Shown here piece by piece: positions 1 to 5,215 of a stretch of 7,484 nt of DNA. The notes beneath the pieces were generated by a model, which ran no database searches, was not told the DNA's origin, and was given only the letters and a program-made list of their open reading frames with translations. Position 1 is the first letter of the stretch, and each line of letters opens with the position of its first letter. The DNA is taken from the NCBI GenBank assembly GCA_013336035.1, contig JAAXUL010000372.1, positions 1-7,484 of the forward strand, given 5' to 3'. The DNA comes from Chloroflexales bacterium (GTDB taxonomy: Bacteria > Chloroflexota > Chloroflexia > Chloroflexales > Chloroflexaceae). The translations under genes were made by a program, and so were the position numbers.

Positions 1-551
1 GCGGCGGCCTCGTCGGGCGTGCGCGGGGCGACGTGCAGGCCGCCGCGGTAGGCGGCGATGCTCTTGAGGGCCACGACGCCCCGCGCGGGCGCCGCGCGCA
101 GCTCGGCCCGCAGGGCCTCCTCGACCTGGGCCAGCGTCTCGTGCGCGGCGATCAGGCGCTCCATCATCGTCTCGAGCCGCAGCACCTCGGCGGCGGGGCG
201 CCCGGCCAGCGCGGCCATGCCGGGCAGGTCGTAGCTGTCGGCCCCGCCCAGGCCGGTGTCGATCAGCAGCCGCTCGAGGTTGGCGGCCTCGTAGAGGCGG
301 CGCGCGTAGGCCTCGAAGGGCGTCGTGGCGCGCAGGGCCAGCAGCGCGTCCTCGTCGGGCGCGCAGCCGAGCAGCGCCGCCAGGTCGCGCAGCGAGCGCA
401 TGTAGAAGACCGAGCTGCGCACATACGGCGCCATCGCGGCGTCGGTCGTCTCGACAAACGAGCGCCGCAGGCCGTCGCCGTCGAGCGGCGGGCCAGGGCG
501 GCGCACCACGTGACAGTGGTGGTCCAGAATCGGGATCGCGCTGAGATCCAT
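1..551 (-). CDS. FluG-type amidohydrolase, N-terminal part (cut by window edge)
   Basis: This is the N-terminal 183 residues of a metal-dependent amidohydrolase of the Amidohydro_2/FluG-like group. The protein opens with MDLSAIPILDHHCHVV, where His12-x-His14 is the HxH metal-binding motif that ends strand 1 of the TIM-barrel. Later LERLLIDTGL and GVVALKSIAAYRGGL (about residues 157-171) match conserved strands; the Lys-Ser-Ile-Ala-Ala-Tyr-Arg stretch is typical of the amidohydrolase half of FluG-like proteins. The remaining metal ligands lie beyond the window. The start is ATG at 551-549, and GAGG (561-558), overlapping the TGA stop of the preceding synthetase gene, gives a good ribosome site with a 6-nt spacer, so translation is probably coupled. 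In fungal FluG the amidohydrolase and a synthetase domain are fused in one protein; here they are adjacent genes with 8 nt between them. A joint role in making or breaking a gamma-glutamyl or amide bond is an inference, and the substrate is unknown. Confidence 0.85.
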   Translation of the reverse strand, partial: MDLSAIPILDHHCHVVRRPGPPLDGDGLRRSFVETTDAAMAPYVRSSVFYMRSLRDLAALLGCAPDEDALLALRATTPFEAYARRLYEAANLERLLIDTGLGGADSYDLPGMAALAGRPAAEVLRLETMMERLIAAHETLAQVEEALRAELRAAPARGVVALKSIAAYRGGLHVAPRTPDEAA

Positions 552-559
552 GGCCGGCC

Positions 560-1909
560 TCAGTACTTGTAGAAATGCTGCCGCAGCTCGAAGGCCTCGT
601 CGCGCTCGGCGAAGGCGCGGGCCTCGGAGCGCCGGACGGCCAGGTACGAGCGGGCCAGCATCTCGCCGAGGGCCTCGGTCAGCACCGCGTCGGCCACGAG
701 GCAGTCGAGGGCCTGGTCGAGCGACGAGGGCAGGCGGTGCAGCCCGAGCACGGCGCGCTCGCCGTCGCTGAGCGTGGCCGGGTCCACATCGATCGGCTGG
801 CCGGGGTCCAGCCCGCGCTCGACGCCGTCGAGCCCGGCGGCGATCAGGCCGCCGAGGGCGATGTAGGGGTTGCACGAGCTATCGGCCGCCTTCAGCTCGA
901 GGTTGGTCGAGCCCTCGACGTCGCTCCAGAAGGGCGAGGCGACACGCACGGCGGCCTCGCGGTTGTCGTAGCCCCAGGCGGTGAAGGCGCTGCTCCAGGC
1001 CTGTGGCTGGAGCCGGCGGTACGAGTTGACGCTCGGGCAGGCGAGCGCCACCAGGGCCGGCAGGTGCTCGAGCACCCCGGCCATAAACTGGCGCCCGACC
1101 TGCGAGAGCCCCGCGGGCGCCTCCCGGTCGTAGAACAGGTTGCGCCCCTCGCCGTCCCACAGGCTGAAGTGGACGTGCGCGCCATTGCCGGCCTGGGCGG
1201 GGAAGGGCTTGGGCGCAAGCGAGGCGAACAGGCCGTGGCGGGCGGCCACGCCGCGGATGCTCTCGCGCAGCTTGATGTGGTTGTCGGCCGCGCGCAGGGC
1301 CTCGTCGTGGCGGATCGAGAGCTCGTGCTGGCCGTGCCCCAGCTCGGGGTAGTACTGCTCGACGACGAGGCCCTGGGCCTCGAGGGCCGCGGTGAGCTCG
1401 GTCGAGAAGGCGGCCGCCTGGGTCATGGCGATCGACGAGAAGCAGACCGTCTCGTCGAAGGGCACGTAGCCACCGTCGGCGTCCTGGCGCGCCAGCGAGA
1501 ACTCGGCCTCGAACGAGGCGCGCAGCCGCCAGCCCCGCGCGGCGAGCCGCTCGCGCATGCGCTTGAGAAACGAGCGCGGGCACGCGCCCCAGGGCTGCCG
1601 GTCGCCGGTGAGCATATCGCACGACATCGCGGCGCTGCTGGGCACATAGGGCAGGACGGCGAAGCTGTCGGGGTCGGGGACCAGGCGGATCTCGCCGACC
1701 GCGCCCAGCCCCGCGACGGGCTGCAGCTGGTCGAGGGCGTTCATCGCCATCATAGCGACGGTCATACCGATCCCGTCGGCGATCCGCCCGGGCAGCCCGC
1801 TGAGCGCGCTGGCCTTCCCGCGGATCGTGGCGCCGTTGTCACAGTAGAGGAAGCGCACCAGCCTGACGTCGGCCTCCTGACACTGCTTCAGGATCTCTTC
1901 GGGGGTCAT
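560..1909 (-). CDS. Glutamine synthetase-like protein A (probable gamma-glutamyl ligase)
   Basis: This 449-residue protein belongs to the glutamine synthetase superfamily and has near-normal length. Recognisable blocks are FEAEFSL (Glu134 and Glu136, metal ligands), YYPELGHGQHELSIRH (Glu189, Glu196), GNGAHVHFSLW (His245 and His247), NSYRRLQPQAW (Arg299, equivalent to E. coli Arg321), WGYDNREAAVRV (Arg317 and Arg322, equivalent to Arg339 and Arg344) and LELKAADSSCNPYIALGG (Glu338, equivalent to Glu357; Lys340 replaces Arg359). Aligned by eye, Trp305 sits where E. coli has Glu327, which helps form the ammonium site, and the adenylylation segment NLYDLP reads GLHRLP, so the regulated Tyr is His. 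Ordinary ammonia-assimilating activity under GlnE control is therefore unlikely. Amine or amide gamma-glutamylation, as in PuuA or actinobacterial GlnA3/GlnA4, is a reasonable inference. ATG at 1909 is preceded by AGAGG (1920-1916) with a 6-nt spacer. It is followed at 8 nt by the amidohydrolase, making a split FluG-like pair. Confidence 0.9.
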   Translation of the reverse strand: MTPEEILKQCQEADVRLVRFLYCDNGATIRGKASALSGLPGRIADGIGMTVAMMAMNALDQLQPVAGLGAVGEIRLVPDPDSFAVLPYVPSSAAMSCDMLTGDRQPWGACPRSFLKRMRERLAARGWRLRASFEAEFSLARQDADGGYVPFDETVCFSSIAMTQAAAFSTELTAALEAQGLVVEQYYPELGHGQHELSIRHDEALRAADNHIKLRESIRGVAARHGLFASLAPKPFPAQAGNGAHVHFSLWDGEGRNLFYDREAPAGLSQVGRQFMAGVLEHLPALVALACPSVNSYRRLQPQAWSSAFTAWGYDNREAAVRVASPFWSDVEGSTNLELKAADSSCNPYIALGGLIAAGLDGVERGLDPGQPIDVDPATLSDGERAVLGLHRLPSSLDQALDCLVADAVLTEALGEMLARSYLAVRRSEARAFAERDEAFELRQHFYKY

Positions 1910-1937
1910 AGCGAACCTCTGTCTCGTCGGTGGAGAT

Positions 1938-1968
1938 CCCCCCTCTCCTATGAGGCGGGAGAGGGGGG
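1938..1968. repeat. Perfect 11-bp GC-rich hairpin between binding protein and synthetase A
   Basis: CCCCCCTCTCC (1938-1948) is exactly complementary to GGAGAGGGGGG (1958-1968) across a 9-nt loop. It lies in the 81-nt gap between the binding-protein stop (1993-1991) and the synthetase A start (1909). No T-run follows on either strand, so it is not a classic rho-independent terminator. It could protect mRNA ends or tune expression within the operon. The CCTCTCC...GGAGAGG arrangement resembles short dispersed intergenic hairpins common in GC-rich genomes, but copy number cannot be judged from one window. Confidence 0.7.
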
Positions 1969-2546
1969 CGGGAGGCGCGGGCCAGCTCTTCTACGGCGCG
2001 GGCACCTTCTCGGGCACGACCTCGGCGCCGAGGGTGTACTGGCCGCCCTTGAGCGCGATGATGGTCACGCCCTTCTGCGGCACGTGGCTCTCGGGGGCGA
2101 AGGTGATCGAGCCGGTGATGCCGGGGAACTTCTGGGTCGTCTCGAGGGCCTGCTTGATCGCCGCGGGGTCGGTGCCGCCGGCGCGCGTGATCGCGTCGGC
2201 CAGCAGGTAGACGGCGTCGTAGCCCAGGCCCGCGAAGGCGTTCTCAGGGTCGTGGCCGTACTCGGCCTTGTAGGCGCTATAGAACTTCTTGTAGGCCTCG
2301 GTGCCCTTGTCGGGGCTGTTCAGCGCGTGGGTCGAGAAGAAGACGTTGTCGGAGGCGGCGCCGGCCGCCGCGATCCACGAGGGGTCATCGTAGCCGTCGC
2401 CGCCGACGATCGGGCCGGTCAGCCCCGCGTCGCGGAACTGCTTGACCACGGTCCCGACATTGTAGGGCATCGCGGCGATATAGTAGAAGTCGGGCTGCGT
2501 GGCCAGAGCCTTGACCTTGGCGATCTGCGCCGAGAAGTCGGTCGCC

Positions 2547-2822
<276 letters not shown>

Positions 2823-2824
2823 AG

Positions 2825-3592
2825 TTACCGCGCCTGGCCCAGATAGGCCCCGATCACGTCGGGGTCATTGCGCACCATCGCCGGGTCACCCTCGGCGATC
2901 AGCCTGCCGTAGTTGAGCACCTGGATGCGGTCGCAGAGGTTCATGACCAGCGGGATGTCGTGGGCGATCAGCATGATCGTGATCCCGAGCTCATCGCGCA
3001 GGCGGCGGATCAGGCCGAGCAGGTCGCCTGTCTCGCTGGGGTTCATGCCGGCGTTCGGCTCGTCTAGCAGCAGCACCTTCGGGGCCATGGCGACGGCGCG
3101 GGCGATCTCCAGGCGCCGCTGGTCGCCGTAGGGCAGGCTGCGCGCCACCTGGTCGCGGCGCTGGGCGATGCCTGCCAGCTCGAGCAGCGCGGCGGCCTCC
3201 TCGCGCAGGGCCCGCTCCTGGCGCAGGAACCCGGGCGACGAGAGCAGCGTCCCGAGCAGCGAGGCGGGCGCGCGGCTCTGGAGCGCGGCCTGCACGTGCT
3301 CGAGCACGGTCATGCTGCCGAACAGCCTGATGTTCTGGAAGGTGCGCGCGATGCCGAGCCGGGCGACCCTGGCGGCGGGGAGCCTGGTGATATCCTGGCC
3401 GAGCAGCCTGATCGTGCCGGAGGTCGGCCTGAGGAACCCGGTGAGCAGGTTGAACAGCGTGGTCTTGCCGGCGCCGTTCGGCCCGATCACGCCGTGGATC
3501 GTGCCGGGCGCCAGGCGAAGCGTGTAGTGCTCCAGCGCGGAGACGCCGGAGAAGCGGCGGCTCAGGCCGCCGGCCTCAAGCAGGTAGTCCAT
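2825..3592 (-). CDS. livG: LivG-type ABC transporter ATP-binding protein
   Basis: This intact 255-residue ATPase has the usual LivG length. It energises a HAAT-family importer for branched-chain or other amino acids and amides on the cytoplasmic face of the LivH/LivM permease. Motifs are Walker A GPNGAGKTT (residues 37-45), Q-loop in RTFQNIRLF (Gln86), the LivG-style signature LPYGDQRRLEIARA (153-166, replacing LSGGQ), Walker B VLLLDEP (173-179) with catalytic Glu178, and H-loop His211 in LIAHD. The C-terminal DRIQVLNYGRLIAEGDP and the ending GAYLG are typical of the family. I chose ATG at 3592 because homology begins there; the frame stays open to 3667, but that part overlaps the end of synthetase B. 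The upstream ribosome site is weak, so coupling to synthetase B (stop 41 nt upstream) is plausible. The partner livF follows 2 nt later but is broken, and no permease genes are in the window. Confidence 0.93.
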   Translation of the reverse strand: MDYLLEAGGLSRRFSGVSALEHYTLRLAPGTIHGVIGPNGAGKTTLFNLLTGFLRPTSGTIRLLGQDITRLPAARVARLGIARTFQNIRLFGSMTVLEHVQAALQSRAPASLLGTLLSSPGFLRQERALREEAAALLELAGIAQRRDQVARSLPYGDQRRLEIARAVAMAPKVLLLDEPNAGMNPSETGDLLGLIRRLRDELGITIMLIAHDIPLVMNLCDRIQVLNYGRLIAEGDPAMVRNDPDVIGAYLGQAR

Positions 3593-3633
3593 GGGCAGCT
3601 GCTCGTATCTGGGCGGCGCAGGCCTGGTGGCCT

Positions 3634-4992
3634 CTACAGGAACTCGAACAGCTCGGCGCGCTCCCACGGGTCGACGTGGTCGCGGAAGGCCGGGCTATCG
3701 AAGCTGGCGATGGCGGCGCGGGCCTTGGCGATCTCGTGGCGCTTGACGGCGACGAACAGCTTGACAAACTCGGGGCCGAGGGCCTCGCACAGCGGCGCGT
3801 CGGCCTCGAGCGCGTCAAGGGACTCGCCGAGGCTGATCGGCAGGTCGGTCACCCCCGTAAGGCCATAGGCGATACCCTCGCTGGGCGCCGGCGGCTCCAG
3901 CTCGCGACTGAGGCCGTCGAGGCCGGCGGCGACCACCCCGGCCAGCACCAGGTAGGGGTTGGAGGCCGCGCAGGGGATGCGGTTCTCGAGGTGGGTGCTC
4001 TCGCCGCGCACGCCCTTGACGCGGATGCCGACGGTGCGGTTCTCGTAGCCCCAGGTGGCGTTGGTCGGCGCGAACGAGTAGAGCCGGTAGCGCTTGGCGC
4101 AGTTGACGGTCGGCGCGAAGAGGGCGGCGAGGGCGGGGGCGTGGGCGATCTGGCCGGCCATAAAGCCGCGCGCGACCCGCGAGAGCCCGTCGGGCGCGGC
4201 GGGGTCGAAGAAGGCGTTGCCGCCGTCGCTGTGGGCCAGGCTATGGTGAAAGTGACAGCCGCTAGAGCTCTGGTCGCCGTAGGGGCGGGTCATAAACGAG
4301 GCCTGGTAGCCGTAGAGCAGCGCGATCTCCTTGAGCCCCTGCTTGAACGAGAAGGCCGCGTCGGCGCCGGCGATGCCCCACCCCGGCGCGAAGTTGATCT
4401 CCTGCTGGCCCGGGCCGTACTCGGCGTTGGCGGTGATGATATCAACATCGACCGCGCGCAGGTCGAGGATGAGGCGCCGGATGAAGGCCGGGTCGAACTC
4501 GTTGCGCAGCGAGGCGAAGATCTGGATGCCCTGGTAGGGCGGGGTGCCGTCGGCCCGCACCAGGTAGCACTCGTACTCGTAGCCGGTGCGGATGCGGTAG
4601 CCAGCCTGGGCCAGGGCCTCGAGCTGGCGGCGGGCGACATAGCGGGGCGCGGCGGCGGCCAGGGTGCCGTCATAGAGCAGAGGCTCGCAGATCAGGCGCG
4701 CCGTCGCGTCGAGCCATGGCAGCAGGCGGAAGGTTGTCAGGTCGGGGAAGATCCGGCTATCGGGGAAGCCCCGCTCCTCGAGGTAGCCGGTGCCGGGCGC
4801 GACGCCGCCCTGGGCGTCGAAGCCGAGGTGGCCGAGCAGGAAGTTCAGCCCGTCCTCGGCGTAGCGGCCGACGTGGCGCGCGGGGATCAGCTTCGAGCGC
4901 GAGATACCGTGGGTGTCGCTCTGCTCGAAGCGGACGACCTCGACGCCCTGCTCGTCGATCTGGCGGAGGATCTGCGAGAGCTCCATCTCCAT
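3634..4992 (-). CDS. Glutamine synthetase-like protein B (lengsin-like, probable gamma-glutamyl ligase)
   Basis: This first gene of the minus-strand operon encodes about 452 residues of the glutamine synthetase superfamily. Motifs in order are DTHGISRSK (26-34, a style seen in lengsin-like members), GYEYECYL (Glu139 and Glu141, metal ligands), EYGPGQQEI (Glu191, Glu198), SSGCHFHHSL (His247 and His249), NCAKRYRLYSFAP (Arg301, equivalent to Arg321), WGYENRTVGIRV (Arg319 and Arg324) and HLENRIPCAASNPYLVLAG (Glu336 and Arg338, equivalent to Glu357 and Arg359). By eye, Phe307 occupies the place of E. coli Glu327, and NLYDLP becomes GVTDLP, removing the adenylylated Tyr. Nucleotide and glutamate handling look intact while the ammonia site does not, so ligation of glutamate to an amine is a possible role. 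Three in-frame ATGs (4998, 4992, 4986) are available; 4992 has AGGAG with a 6-nt spacer. The upstream open frame to 5310 has no recognisable protein sequence and crosses the promoter. Residue numbers assume the 4992 start. Confidence 0.9.
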   Translation of the reverse strand: MEMELSQILRQIDEQGVEVVRFEQSDTHGISRSKLIPARHVGRYAEDGLNFLLGHLGFDAQGGVAPGTGYLEERGFPDSRIFPDLTTFRLLPWLDATARLICEPLLYDGTLAAAAPRYVARRQLEALAQAGYRIRTGYEYECYLVRADGTPPYQGIQIFASLRNEFDPAFIRRLILDLRAVDVDIITANAEYGPGQQEINFAPGWGIAGADAAFSFKQGLKEIALLYGYQASFMTRPYGDQSSSGCHFHHSLAHSDGGNAFFDPAAPDGLSRVARGFMAGQIAHAPALAALFAPTVNCAKRYRLYSFAPTNATWGYENRTVGIRVKGVRGESTHLENRIPCAASNPYLVLAGVVAAGLDGLSRELEPPAPSEGIAYGLTGVTDLPISLGESLDALEADAPLCEALGPEFVKLFVAVKRHEIAKARAAIASFDSPAFRDHVDPWERAELFEFL

Positions 4993-4998
4993 CTCCAT

Positions 4999-5003
4999 CT
5001 CCT
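4999..5003 (-). promoter_or_regulatory. Shine-Dalgarno site deciding the synthetase B start
   Basis: On the minus strand AGGAG (5003-4999) directly abuts the first ATG at 4998, leaving it no spacer. It sits 6 nt before the second ATG at 4992 and 12 nt before the third at 4986. The 6-nt spacing favours 4992. The hexamer ATGGAG repeated three times creates the ambiguity. Confidence 0.6.
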
Positions 5004-5101
5004 GCGGTCTGTGGCGCGGAGGCTCAAGATGGACAGGCAGTGGCAAGGCGGCCCCGGCCGCCCGCCGACGCTGCTGTGCGTGAAGTGTGGGTGCTCGGGG
5101 T

Positions 5102-5130
5102 ATGGTAGCGGAGAGCCTGTCGCCTGTCAA
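5102..5130 (-). promoter_or_regulatory. Sigma70-type promoter for the minus-strand operon
   Basis: On the minus strand there is a perfect -35 box TTGACA (5130-5125), a 17-nt spacer (5124-5108) and the -10 box TACCAT (5107-5102), which matches four of six consensus positions. Transcription would begin near 5095, leaving a leader of about 100 nt before the synthetase B start at 4992. The position, in the divergent gap directly upstream of the first operon gene, supports the call. It rests on base matches only. Confidence 0.55.
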
Positions 5131-5142
5131 GCTGTGCCTGCC
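5115..5142. repeat. 7-bp tandem direct repeats over the -35 region (candidate operator)
   Basis: GCCTGTC occurs twice back to back (5115-5121 and 5122-5128), followed in the same 7-bp register by AAGCTGT (5129-5135) and GCCTGCC (5136-5142). The array covers the -35 box of the minus-strand promoter and lies just upstream of a possible plus-strand -10 box at 5149. Such placement suits a regulator-binding site shared by the two divergent genes, but the last two units are degenerate and no regulator gene is in the window. Confidence 0.3.
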
Positions 5143-5148
5143 CGGGTG

Positions 5149-5154
5149 TATACT
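5149..5154 (+). promoter_or_regulatory. Possible -10 box for the sensor kinase gene
   Basis: TATACT, preceded directly by TG, matches five of six positions of the -10 consensus and lies 62 nt before the proposed TTG start at 5216. The sequence 17 nt upstream (GTCAAG) is a poor -35 box and overlaps the -35 box of the opposing promoter, so transcription here would need an activator or compete with the divergent promoter. Confidence 0.35.
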
Positions 5155-5215
5155 CTCTTCAGGATGTGCCCGCATCATCCCCAAGGCCCCTTCTTTCCAG
5201 CAGGCGAGGTGTGCC

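Noticed and set aside
1938..1968. Rho-independent terminator reading of the 11-bp hairpin
   Set aside because: Neither strand has a run of T after the stem, and synthetase A follows in the same direction without an obvious new promoter.
3620..3633. Small inverted repeat AGGCC-TGGT-GGCCT just after the synthetase B stop
   Set aside because: The stem is only 5 bp, has no T-tract, and is expected by chance in DNA of this GC content.
3593..3667. GTG start of livG at 3667
   Set aside because: It would overlap the coding end of synthetase B by 34 nt and add 25 residues absent from the family. ATG at 3592 gives the normal 255-residue length.
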